Positions 1 through 6,344 are shown, counted from the stretch's first letter. The stretch is DNA of 14,299 bases from Bacillota bacterium (GCA_021846605.1 JAJZWQ010000079.1:1-14299); one strand, 5' to 3'. Made by a program: numbers and translations. The notes: generated by a model from the sequence alone, not told the origin.

Positions 1-1
1 A

Positions 2-241
2 CGGCAGCGTCGGCGCCGGCACGCGTGGTCCTTCTCGCGCCACAAGGCGGCGTTGGTGGGTGGGGCCGTGGCCACGGTAGCCCCCCGCTACACCAGTCAG
101 AAGTGCGGCCGTGGCGGGCAGGACAATGCCAACCGTCCGAGGCGGGGCGACTTCCGCTGCCAGCAATGCGGCTTCTCCCTCCACGCGGACCTGCATGCCG
201 CCAGGAACATCGAGCCAACCACCTGGCCACCCGCGCCATAG
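2..241 (+). pseudogene. tnpB: TnpB (IS200/IS605 OrfB) C-terminal fragment, degenerate
   Basis: The frame is already open at the window edge and ends at TAG 239-241, giving the last 79 codons. The zinc-ribbon and RuvC-III region of TnpB, the RNA-guided nuclease of IS200/IS605-type elements, is recognisable: PRYTSQKCG, then FRCQQCGF and HADLHAARNI. Three signs of decay are visible. The first knuckle, normally CxxC, reads C-G-R-G, with the second cysteine replaced by Gly at 113-115. The stretch between WSF and HKAAL is several residues shorter than in the family. The usual DxNAARNI is DLHAARNI, which keeps the catalytic-type Asp. The rest of the gene lies outside the window. The family call is firm. 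That it is inactive is inferred from the lost zinc ligand and the missing residues. Confidence 0.85.
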
Positions 242-325
242 ACTGGCGGGCCGCCGTCAACCGGCCGATCGCCGCACGATCCGGTAGCCGCCGGCCCTCC
301 GCTCTAGCCGTGGGGTGGTTGACCC
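242..325 (+). mobile_element. Possible right end of the tnpB element
   Basis: Just after the tnpB stop, an imperfect palindrome (about 295-315, arms CCCTCCG and CCGTGGGG around CTCTA) is followed by GGTTGAC at 317-323. IS200/IS605-type elements usually end in a subterminal hairpin shortly after tnpB, and this region also encodes the 3' scaffold of the guide (omega/re) RNA. Pairing is imperfect, and neither the left end nor a related copy is in view, so the boundary is a guess. Confidence 0.35.
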
Positions 326-667
326 TTCCCGACTCCGGGGTGCTCGCGCTCCAGAGATTCTCGTCTGGTCGCGCCGCCGCCTCCATCGGGGGGACCGCCT
401 CCCTCGTCATTCTCGCCGACCCCGTTGGCCCTCCGGCGCTTGCCGGAACGGCGCCGCTTTCGTGGCGGATGTCTTCCCCCAGTCCGGTGATGCCGCTGGC
501 GGCCGGAGGCCAGATTGTCCGCAGTTGCGCCCCGCCTGGCGGGCCGTGTGCCCAAAGGCCCCTCACGAGAAAGACGTTCATCCTGGCAGGTCTCCACTGC
601 CAGGTGTCGAATCAAGTTCCGATGGTCGGCGGGGCGGTATGGGTTCCGCCCCAAGGAGGGGCATCCG
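326..667. other. Gene-free stretch with two hairpins before the next gene
   Basis: I see no convincing gene in these 340 bases; the open frames look like GC-rich shadows. Two perfect inverted repeats stand out. One has arms CCTGGCAG (582-589) and CTGCCAGG (597-604) around a 7-nt loop. The other has arms GGGGCGG (631-637) and CCGCCCC (646-652) around an 8-nt loop. The second ends immediately before the ribosome site AAGGAGGGG (653-661) of the next gene. No clear -35/-10 pair was found. Confidence 0.5.
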
Positions 668-1000
668 ATGCAGGCGGCGACGATGGCTCAGGACATCTCG
701 GCGATCTGTCAATCTGGCGCCAACGGTGTGGCGGATGCTCTACACGCCCTGCAGACCGCCACCCCTCCCATCCCGGTGCAGTTGCAGGAGTTGGTGCTCG
801 ACATCTCCTTCACGTGGGCCCTCGACGAAAGCATGACCAACGTGGCCAAGGGCAGCGTGGGTATCCTCTGGTTCAGTGCCTCCGATACCTTGACCCTCAA
901 CAGCGCGGACAAGCAGACCCTGAAGGTGGAGTTCAAAGCCACCTTCGTGGCCGTACCGCCGCAGCTGGCCAGTTCGGCCAGCGGCACCGCCGCCGGCTAG
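668..1000 (+). CDS. Small protein of unknown function, 110 aa (first of a pair)
   Basis: ATG 668 is chosen because AAGGAGGGG (653-661) lies 6 nt upstream; the longer frame from 515 has no such site. The product has an N-terminal helix-like part (about 8-28, with ISAICQSGANGVADALHAL) followed by strand-like alternating segments (LQELVLDISFTW, SVGILWFSA, LKVEFKATFV). There is no signal peptide or membrane segment, so it is probably cytosolic and beta-rich. The pattern I-S-A-x3-G-x-A-L, then P, then L-x-x-x-x-L-x-I recurs in the next gene's product, which suggests paralogs. It loosely recalls small single-domain families such as the trypsin-co-occurring domains, but no family is firmly recognised. 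The next start is about 95 nt downstream, so the two may share a transcript. Confidence 0.7.
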   Translation: MQAATMAQDISAICQSGANGVADALHALQTATPPIPVQLQELVLDISFTWALDESMTNVAKGSVGILWFSASDTLTLNSADKQTLKVEFKATFVAVPPQLASSASGTAAG

Positions 1001-1094
1001 TGGTGGCGGCGCACCGTAGATGCAAGGGCATCGCGGATGCCCGGCGCTGATGGGAGTGGTCGCCACGTCGGCGCAATCGTCGGAAGGTCAGGGC

Positions 1095-1475
1095 ATGCCC
1101 GCGCCCTCCGAGACGAAGGTCGTCCTGGGAGCCGGGGCCACCCCGCCCAACGGTGGGGAACCTCCCTCCGGGGCTGGCGGGGGCGCCGAGCCGCCGGCTG
1201 GCTTGCCCTTCGCCGCCTTCATCTCGGCCGTGGGCAGCGGCGTGGCGGCGGCCGCGCAGGACCTGCGAACCAAGCCCGCCCCGGCTGGTGCGCCCGGGGT
1301 GGAGCTTCGGAGCGCCTCACTGACGATCAAGGGCGTCGTCACCTGGGACGACGCTGGCGCTGTGCGCCTGCAGCCGGCGAAGCCCGGGGATGCCGACAGC
1401 GTCGTCTCGCAGGTGCTGCTGACCTATGAGCCGGTGCCGCGACTGATGCCGACAGGCAAGGCCGGGACAGCGTAG
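1095..1475 (+). CDS. Small protein of unknown function, 126 aa (second of a pair)
   Basis: ATG 1095 is preferred over earlier in-frame ATGs (1020, 1050) because GGAAGG (1082-1087) lies 7 nt upstream. The first 40 residues are Pro/Gly-rich and look disordered. They are followed by a helix-like segment (FAAFISAVGSGVAAAAQDL, about 42-60), a Pro/Ala linker and strands (VELRSASLTIKGVVTW, then VVSQVLLTYEPVP). Segment order and the ISAV-x-x-G, L-x-x-A-x-L-x-I pattern match the product of 668-1000, so the two are likely diverged duplicates. There is no signal peptide, membrane segment or recognisable catalytic motif. Function is unknown; the pairing suggests they work together or as hetero-oligomers. 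Confidence 0.65.
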   Translation: MPAPSETKVVLGAGATPPNGGEPPSGAGGGAEPPAGLPFAAFISAVGSGVAAAAQDLRTKPAPAGAPGVELRSASLTIKGVVTWDDAGAVRLQPAKPGDADSVVSQVLLTYEPVPRLMPTGKAGTA

Positions 1476-1520
1476 CCCTCGGCGGCTCCTCCGTAAAACC
1501 CCGGGGACCGCCCCGTCCTG

Positions 1521-1835
1521 CTACAACCGCGCGTGTTGGGTCGCGCGTGCGCCCAGGCGGAAGCCGTCGGGGTCCGTGCCGCGTACCCGGTCCAGGCAGC
1601 GGGGCGTCCCTCCGTTGCGCCCCGCTGTACTGCTTGGTCCCGCGGTGGCCGACCACGACGACGGTGTGTGCGGGGTGGAGGTCCGGGCCCTACAGGGCGA
1701 AGTCGAAGGCGGGTACCGCCAGCGTGCCGAACTCCCCCCCGGGGGGCGGAAGAGGTGTTCGCACCAGCGCCGCGGGGAGCGAGGTCCCCGTGCCCACCAG
1801 GAACACGGTGGAGATCCCCCGGCGCACGCCTGGAC
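1521..1835 (-). pseudogene. SIS-domain (sugar isomerase/aminotransferase) remnant
   Basis: On the minus strand one frame reads STVFLVGTGTSLPAALVRT, then EFGTLAVPAFDFAL, a TAG stop (1690-1692), then GPDLHPAHTVVVVGHRGTK. This matches the first SIS domain of GlmS-like phosphosugar-binding proteins, which typically have GTGTSYHAAL, VPAFEFALYGP and VVVSHRGTK. The TAG sits where Tyr is usual. After about 1625 the similarity is lost. A short piece in another frame (VRGTDPDGFRLGARAT, ending at TAG 1521-1523) resembles the end of such proteins. The second SIS domain is therefore missing and the frame broken, so this is a decayed gene. A run of 8 C then 6 G in the middle (about 1735-1746) makes a sequencing error possible, but that alone would not restore the lost half. 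Confidence 0.65.
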
Positions 1836-1930
1836 GGCGCCCGCGCTACGCGGTCTCGCCGCAGGCCCACGACTGGGTCCGGAGGGCATCGTGCCTATGA
1901 AACGGACGGTTCTTGCGGCGATCCGCCAGC

Positions 1931-1971
1931 GGGTGCGGCCGGGCCGAGCGCGCCCCCGGAAGGCCGCACCC
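1931..1971. repeat. 10-bp perfect inverted repeat downstream of cinA
   Basis: GGGTGCGGCC (1931-1940) and GGCCGCACCC (1962-1971) are perfect reverse complements separated by 21 nt. The repeat begins 36 nt past the cinA stop on the minus strand. It could act as a transcription end or RNA-stabilising hairpin, but no U-rich tract follows it. A chance palindrome is possible at this GC content. Confidence 0.45.
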
Positions 1972-2006
1972 CCACCGCCACGCGACCGGGGGTGTCGGCG
2001 CTGCCG

Positions 2007-3299
2007 TTAGGCCCCGGTAGCGCCCGGGGCCAGCACCTGCTGCCGGAGCAAACCCAGGGCGTCCTGGGTGGCGCGCCCCCGCACCTGGGCCCGGTCGCCC
2101 CGGAACTGGAGGTGGCGGGACACCGCGCCGGAGGGACCGGCCACCGCGATCCAGACCGAGCCCACCGGGTTCTCGTCCGTGCCCCCGTCGGGTCCGGCCA
2201 CCCCGGTGATCGCGACCCCGAAATCGGAGGCGGCGCGGGTCCGCACTCCGGCGGCCATTGCCCGCGCGACCGCCTCGCTCACCACCCCGTGCGCCGCCAG
2301 GACCTCGGCCGAGACCCCCAGGACGCGCTGCTTGGCTTCGGGGCTGTAGGTGACGGCCCCCAGCACGAAGGCGCGCGAGGCGCCGGGCGCGGCCGTCAGC
2401 CGCTCGCTGAGTTCCCCGCCCGTGCAGGACTCGGCCACCGCCACCGTCTGGCCGCGCGCGGCCAGTTCGGCGATGACCGCCGACCCCAGCGTCTGTTCGT
2501 CCACCCCGAACACCCATGGGTCCAGCCGCCGCCGCACCTCGGCCTCCAGCGGGGCGATCAGCGCGGCCGCCTCGGCCGGCGAGGGCGCCGTCGCCGTGAT
2601 CCGGACCTCGACCTCCCCGGGTTTGGCGTAGGTGGCCAGCGTCGGGTTCTCCCCGCCGCGGATCAGGTCCTGGAGGTCATGCGCCACCTGTGACTCCCCC
2701 GGTCCGGCCACGCGCAGGGAGCGCGAGGTCAGCGTCAAGCGCGCGCCCGCGGCCGCGCACCAAGCCGCGAGGTACTCGGCCAGAAAGCCCTCGACCATGG
2801 GACCGAACTCGTGGGGAGGGCCGGGTAGGCAGACGGCCACCTTGGGGCGCGGGCCGTCTGGGCCGGGGAGTTCGGATGCCAGCAGAACGCCGGGGGCCAG
2901 ACCGTGGGCGTTGGGGATGGCCCGGGCGCCGGCGGGGATCTCCGCCTGGCGGCGGTTGTTGGGGGTCGGTTGGGCCCGGCCGCGGAAGCGCTCCAGGATC
3001 GCCTCCCAGGAGGGCTCGTCCACCACGAGCGGGACGCCGAACACCTCGCTGACCGCCTCTTTGGTCAGGTCGTCGTCGGTGGGGCCCAGCCCCCCGATCG
3101 TGACCACCATGTCCGCCCGTTCCAACGCCTGACGGAGGGTGGCCACCAGCCGGGCGCGGTTGTCCCCGACGACGACCTGGAAGTAGTGCAGGGCGCCCTG
3201 GGCGGCCAGCACCCGCGCCAGGATCGGGGCGTTGGTGTTCGTGATCTGGCCCAGGAGCAATTCCGTCCCAACGGACACCACTTCGACCGTCCGCGCCAC
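2007..3299 (-). CDS. cinA: CinA-family protein (MoaB-like plus NMN amidohydrolase domains)
   Basis: This is a full-length two-domain CinA of 430 aa. Residues 4-170 form the MoaB/MogA-like domain, associated with ADP-ribose/NAD-derivative pyrophosphatase activity, with GTELLLGQITNTN (11-23), TIGGLGPTDDDLTKEA (67-82) and CLPGPPHE (157-164). Residues about 268-425 form the C-terminal PncC/NMN deamidase domain, with AESCTGGEL (289-297, Ser291 as likely nucleophile), TYSPEAK, ITGVAGPDGGT (364-374), GSVWIA and FRGDR. The family acts in pyridine-nucleotide salvage in the cytosol and is linked to competence in some bacteria. The start is GTG 3297-3299 (V-A-R-T-V-E-V), which gives the expected N-terminus. 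Upstream in-frame codons lack CinA character. The ribosome site is weak. No competence gene or recA is adjacent. Confidence 0.95.
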   Translation of the reverse strand: MARTVEVVSVGTELLLGQITNTNAPILARVLAAQGALHYFQVVVGDNRARLVATLRQALERADMVVTIGGLGPTDDDLTKEAVSEVFGVPLVVDEPSWEAILERFRGRAQPTPNNRRQAEIPAGARAIPNAHGLAPGVLLASELPGPDGPRPKVAVCLPGPPHEFGPMVEGFLAEYLAAWCAAAGARLTLTSRSLRVAGPGESQVAHDLQDLIRGGENPTLATYAKPGEVEVRITATAPSPAEAAALIAPLEAEVRRRLDPWVFGVDEQTLGSAVIAELAARGQTVAVAESCTGGELSERLTAAPGASRAFVLGAVTYSPEAKQRVLGVSAEVLAAHGVVSEAVARAMAAGVRTRAASDFGVAITGVAGPDGGTDENPVGSVWIAVAGPSGAVSRHLQFRGDRAQVRGRATQDALGLLRQQVLAPGATGA

Positions 3300-3341
3300 C
3301 AGACACCACCGCCCATGTTTGATAGTCTGGAGCCAGGTCCA

Positions 3342-3363
3342 CGGACCGTTCCCTTTCGGTCCG
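3342..3363. promoter_or_regulatory. Inverted repeat in the cinA / DUF151 divergent spacer
   Basis: CGGACCG (3342-3348) and CGGTCCG (3357-3363) form a perfect 7-bp stem with an 8-nt loop, about 43 nt upstream of the cinA start and in the spacer shared with the divergent 3563 gene. An operator or 5'-leader hairpin is possible. No clear promoter hexamers were found beside it. Confidence 0.3.
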
Positions 3364-3512
3364 GTCCGGCCGGCCCCGCTCCGCGGGATGCCCGCCGCAT
3401 ACTGCGCCGGGGCCCCGGACACCTGCCGCACCTGTCCGTATCCCCCGGCGGTCGGCGCCCCTCCGTCGCGCTGACACGAAGGCTGCCCGGTCCTGTGAAG
3501 GGAGGTGGCGGC

Positions 3513-3560
3513 GTGGAAGTCCCCCGCGCGCGCGCCTGTCCATGCGCCGTCAGCAGGTGA
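3513..3560 (+). other. Possible leader ORF before the DUF151 gene (15 aa)
   Basis: The best ribosome site here, GAAGGGAGGTGG (3497-3508), does not serve the DUF151 gene directly. It lies 4 nt before GTG 3513, which opens a 15-codon frame closing at TGA 3558-3560, two bases before the DUF151 ATG at 3563. This may be a leader peptide that delivers ribosomes to the main start by reinitiation. A one-base error joining the two frames is an alternative. Confidence 0.25.
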
Positions 3561-3562
3561 GC

Positions 3563-3985
3563 ATGTCCGTCGAGATGGTGGAGATGGACGTGGCCGGCGT
3601 GGCCCAGTTACCGGATGGGGTCGATGTCGTGGTGCTCCAGGAGCGCGGCGGCGACCGCAGCCTGGGGATCGGCGTGACCAGCCACGCCGCGGCCGCCATC
3701 GGCGTGCACCTGGCCGGTGTGCGCCTGCCCCGTCCCGGCACATACGTCCTGGTGGTCACCGTGTTGGCGGGCCTGGAGGGGGGCGTGCTGCGCGCGGTCC
3801 TGGACGATAACCACACCGATCAGGCGGTGGCCTTCCTGGAGGTCACTTCGGCGCGCGGCATCATGGAATTTCCCTGCGCGGCGGGTGATGCCGTAGCTGT
3901 GGCCGCGCATGCCGGGGCCCCGGTGCTGGTCCATCCCGCACTCTTCTGGCGCGATGGCGCGCCGCAGGGCCAGCCGGACGGCTAA
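3563..3985 (+). CDS. Bifunctional nuclease (BFN/DUF151) family protein
   Basis: The 140-aa product matches the DUF151 layout: an opening strand EMVEMDVAGVAQ, VVVLQERGGDRSLGIGVTSHAAAAIGVHLAGV where the family has VVLLKE-DRxLPIWIGxxEAxAIALxLEGV, then RPGTYVLVVTVLAGLEGGVLRAVLDD and a C-terminal GDAVAVAAHAGAPVLVHPAL (family S/G-DAIALAVRxGAPIFV). DUF151 proteins are small cytosolic proteins reported as nucleases in plants and Thermotoga; the role in most bacteria is unclear. ATG 3563 has AGGTGA just 2 nt before it; ATG 3542 is in frame but has no ribosome site. The stop overlaps the stop of the convergent ftsH-like gene, leaving no room for a terminator between them. Confidence 0.85.
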   Translation: MSVEMVEMDVAGVAQLPDGVDVVVLQERGGDRSLGIGVTSHAAAAIGVHLAGVRLPRPGTYVLVVTVLAGLEGGVLRAVLDDNHTDQAVAFLEVTSARGIMEFPCAAGDAVAVAAHAGAPVLVHPALFWRDGAPQGQPDG

Positions 3986-5700
3986 CCGACGCGCCCGGTG
4001 AGCCCGTCGCCGTCGTCGGCCAAGCCGGACGGCACGTTGGTGCCTGTTTCGGCCGGCAGTTCACTCCGGCGGCGCGCCCCCGCCGCCGCCACGGTACGCG
4101 CCCGGTGCCCCTCGGCCTCCGGCCGCGCCAGGGCGCCATCGGCGGCCACCGGTGCCTGTTGCTGCCCACCGAGGCGGCGCGCCGCGTCCGGTTCGGCGAG
4201 CAACTCCCGCATCATATCGCCGGGAAGGCTCTCCTCCTCGACCAGTACGGCCGCCATGGACAGCAGCACCTCGCGGCGCTCCTGCAGTTGGGCCCGCACC
4301 TGCCTCTCCAGGGCCTCGATGATCTCGGACTGCGCCCGGTGCAGCGCGCCGTCCGGCAGGCCCTCGATGTCGACCACGCCCAGGCTGGACATCCCGGTGC
4401 CCACCATGGTGCGCACCATGCGCAGGGCCTGCTCGAAGTCGTTGCTGGCGCCCGTGCTGCGGTTGCCGAAGACCAGTTCTTCGGCCAGCGAGCCCGCCAG
4501 GCAGCGCTCGATCTCTGCCTCCAGGCGTTCCTTGCTATACATGTAGTTGTCTTCCCGCGGCGACTGGCGCACGTAGCCCAGGGCCTGGCCGCGCGAGGTG
4601 ATGGTCACCCGCGCCACCGATCCCGGGTCCACGACCTCCCCGACGATGGCATGCCCGGCCTCGTGCACCGCGATGCGGTAGCGTTCCTCATCAGACGGCC
4701 GCCGGTCCAGCTTCTCGCCGAGCATCACCTTGTCCACGGCCTCGTGGAAGCAGCGTTCGGGAATCTGGTTGAGGCCCCCCCGCATCGCCAGGATCGCCGC
4801 CTCGTTGGCCAGGCTCTCCAGGTGCGCGCCTGAGAAGCCGAAGGTGTCTCTGGCCACGCGGTCCAGATCGACGTCCTGCGCCAGGGGCTTGTTGCGCGTG
4901 TGCAGCCCCAGGATCTGCCGCCGCCCGTCGCGATCCGGCAGGTCCACCCGTACAATGCGATCGAAGCGGCCCGGACGCAGGAGCGCGTCATCCAACAGAT
5001 CGGCGCGGTTGGTGGCCGCGATGACGAGCACGCGCACCGCGTCCGCGGCGCCCATGCCGTCCATCTCGACCAGCAGCTGGTTCAGCGTCTGGTCGTACTC
5101 CAGGTGGCTCTGATGCCGCCCGCGCTTGCCGCCGATCACTTCGAGTTCGTCGATGAAGACGATCGCCGGACAGGCGTTGGTGCGGCCCTCCTCGCGCGCC
5201 CGGCGGAACACCTCGCGCACGCGCTGCGCGCCCACGCCGGCATACACCTCAATGAATTCGGAACCGGACGTCGCGACGAACACGGAGCCGGTGAAGTTCG
5301 CGGCCGCCTTGGCCAGCAAGGTCTTGCCGGTTCCGGGCGGGCCCGTGAGCAGGATCCCCTTCAGGGGGCGGATCCCCATGGCGCGCACGCGCTCGGCGTC
5401 GGCCAGGAACTCCAAGGCCTCCAGCAGTTCCTGCTTGGCCGTGGCCTGGCCGCCGATGTCATCGAAGGTGGTGGTGGGGGACGGAGACGGCCGCGTGCCG
5501 CCGACCGACGAGAAGCGCGGCCGCATCCCCGGCATGCCGCCGACCATGCGCAGCGCCAGGAATCCCAACGCCACCAGGAGCACGATGGGGATCAGGTTCG
5601 GGAAGCGCGCGAGCATGAAGATGCCGAGGGCAGCGCCCACTCCGATGCCCAACTCGCGCCACAGGCCACCGTTCGGCGGGCCCCGCCGCCCGGATTTCAT
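3982..5700 (-). CDS. ftsH: FtsH-like AAA zinc metalloprotease lacking the ectodomain
   Basis: This 572-aa protein has all FtsH landmarks in order: a hydrophobic region at 17-53, the AAA module with Walker A GPPGTGKT (120-127), Walker B VFIDE (181-185), SRH ATNRADLLDDALLRPGRFDR (229-248), then the M41 peptidase with zinc motif HEAGH (346-350) and third ligand Asp421 in GASNDFEQA. It would be a membrane-anchored, ATP-driven hexameric protease degrading membrane and regulatory proteins. The usual extracytoplasmic segment of about 70-100 residues between two membrane helices is absent; only a few polar residues (RFPN, 32-35) interrupt the hydrophobic stretch. The C-terminal 60 residues are Ala/Arg-rich and poorly conserved. 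ATG 5698-5700 overlaps the upstream gene's stop (ATGA) and follows a G10 run that may serve as the ribosome site. Confidence 0.93.
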   Translation of the reverse strand: MKSGRRGPPNGGLWRELGIGVGAALGIFMLARFPNLIPIVLLVALGFLALRMVGGMPGMRPRFSSVGGTRPSPSPTTTFDDIGGQATAKQELLEALEFLADAERVRAMGIRPLKGILLTGPPGTGKTLLAKAAANFTGSVFVATSGSEFIEVYAGVGAQRVREVFRRAREEGRTNACPAIVFIDELEVIGGKRGRHQSHLEYDQTLNQLLVEMDGMGAADAVRVLVIAATNRADLLDDALLRPGRFDRIVRVDLPDRDGRRQILGLHTRNKPLAQDVDLDRVARDTFGFSGAHLESLANEAAILAMRGGLNQIPERCFHEAVDKVMLGEKLDRRPSDEERYRIAVHEAGHAIVGEVVDPGSVARVTITSRGQALGYVRQSPREDNYMYSKERLEAEIERCLAGSLAEELVFGNRSTGASNDFEQALRMVRTMVGTGMSSLGVVDIEGLPDGALHRAQSEIIEALERQVRAQLQERREVLLSMAAVLVEEESLPGDMMRELLAEPDAARRLGGQQQAPVAADGALARPEAEGHRARTVAAAGARRRSELPAETGTNVPSGLADDGDGLTGRVG

Positions 5701-6245
5701 GCGGCCCCCCCCCCGCTTGTTGTCAGCATCAGCGGCATCACCGCATACAGGTAGCTCTTGCCCTGCACCAGCGTGACGAAGAGCAACGACAGCGACTGGC
5801 TGGCGGAGACGCTGGCGCTTTGCAGCCCCAGGGTTTTGGCCTCGGCCTGGAACTGCTGGGGCAGGTTGTCGAACTGGCCGGTGGCCCGCGCCTGGTCCAG
5901 CACGAAGCTCAGTTGCTGGTAGTCCTGGATCAGCTGCGGTGACCGGTCGTCCTTCACGGTCAGGGCGAAGGCCCGCCCGCCGACGCTGGCGGTGGCCGCC
6001 TTTTCCAGGGCCGTGTATGTGCTCTGCAGGTCGGGCACCAACCCGAGGTGTACGGTGATCTGCAGGCCGCTGCCTGTCCGTATCACCTGCGGGACGCCCT
6101 GGACGCCGGCCACGTGTTCCAACTTGGTCGCCAGCGGCCCGGCAAACGTCTGCTGCGCGTAGACCGCCTGGAGGCCGAAGAGTGCCGCCAGCGCCAATAC
6201 AAGCGCGGTCAAGACGACGGGGAGCCGCAGGCCGTAGGCGCGCAT
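5697..6245 (-). CDS. Membrane-anchored or exported protein, 182 aa, partner of the FtsH-like protease
   Basis: The product opens with a single hydrophobic segment (residues 8-30, LPVVLTALVLALAALFGLQA) followed by AQQTF, so it is either an uncleaved anchor or a signal peptide. About 150 extracytoplasmic residues follow, with mixed strands and helices (LQITVHLGLVPD, a Gln-rich helix near 103-137, then SLSLLFVTLVQGKSYLYAVM) and a Gly tail. I do not recognise the family. It overlaps the FtsH start by ATGA, so translation is coupled. ATG 6245 is preferred over ATG 6266 because a G-rich stretch (AGGGGGGG) lies about 9 nt before it. It probably supplies an extracytoplasmic domain for, or regulates, the protease; this is inferred from context. 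Confidence 0.75.
   Translation of the reverse strand: MRAYGLRLPVVLTALVLALAALFGLQAVYAQQTFAGPLATKLEHVAGVQGVPQVIRTGSGLQITVHLGLVPDLQSTYTALEKAATASVGGRAFALTVKDDRSPQLIQDYQQLSFVLDQARATGQFDNLPQQFQAEAKTLGLQSASVSASQSLSLLFVTLVQGKSYLYAVMPLMLTTSGGGAA
5705..5714 (-). repeat. G10 homopolymer at the gene overlap
   Basis: The plus strand has ten consecutive C, read as ten G on the coding strand. The run encodes Gly codons at the end of the 182-aa protein and ends 4 nt before the ATG of the FtsH-like gene. Adding one G, or slipping back one base, puts the upstream frame in register with the FtsH ATG and gives a direct fusion (…SGGGGRMKSG…). Confidence 0.9.
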
Positions 6246-6283
6246 CCAGACACCCCCCCTAACCATCCAGGCTCTTGGGGTCC

Positions 6284-6289
6284 ATTATA
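6284..6289 (-). promoter_or_regulatory. Candidate -10 box for the 182-aa/FtsH operon
   Basis: The minus strand has a perfect TATAAT about 38 nt before the chosen start at 6245, which would give a leader of about 30 nt. It is AT-rich against a very GC-rich background. No good -35 hexamer lies 16-18 nt upstream (CGGAGG at 17), so the assignment rests on the -10 alone. Confidence 0.45.
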
Positions 6290-6344
6290 CCGGGGCGCCG
6301 ACCATCCCTCCGTGGTAAAAATCGTTCGACTTGGGCATGCGGGT

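Noticed and set aside
1690..1692. TAG recoding (suppressed amber codon), since two pseudogenes have TAG inside conserved motifs
   Set aside because: TAG is the normal stop of several intact genes here (668-1000, 1095-1475, the FtsH-like, dehydratase and FemX-like genes), and both pseudogenes have additional damage.
2007..2517. Minus-strand frame 1846-2517 as a separate gene
   Set aside because: It overlaps the conserved C-terminal half of cinA in another frame and has shadow-type composition.
3300..3743. Upstream extension of the cinA frame to 578 codons
   Set aside because: The extension is Arg/Pro-rich, overlaps the DUF151 gene on the other strand, and CinA homology starts right after GTG 3297-3299.
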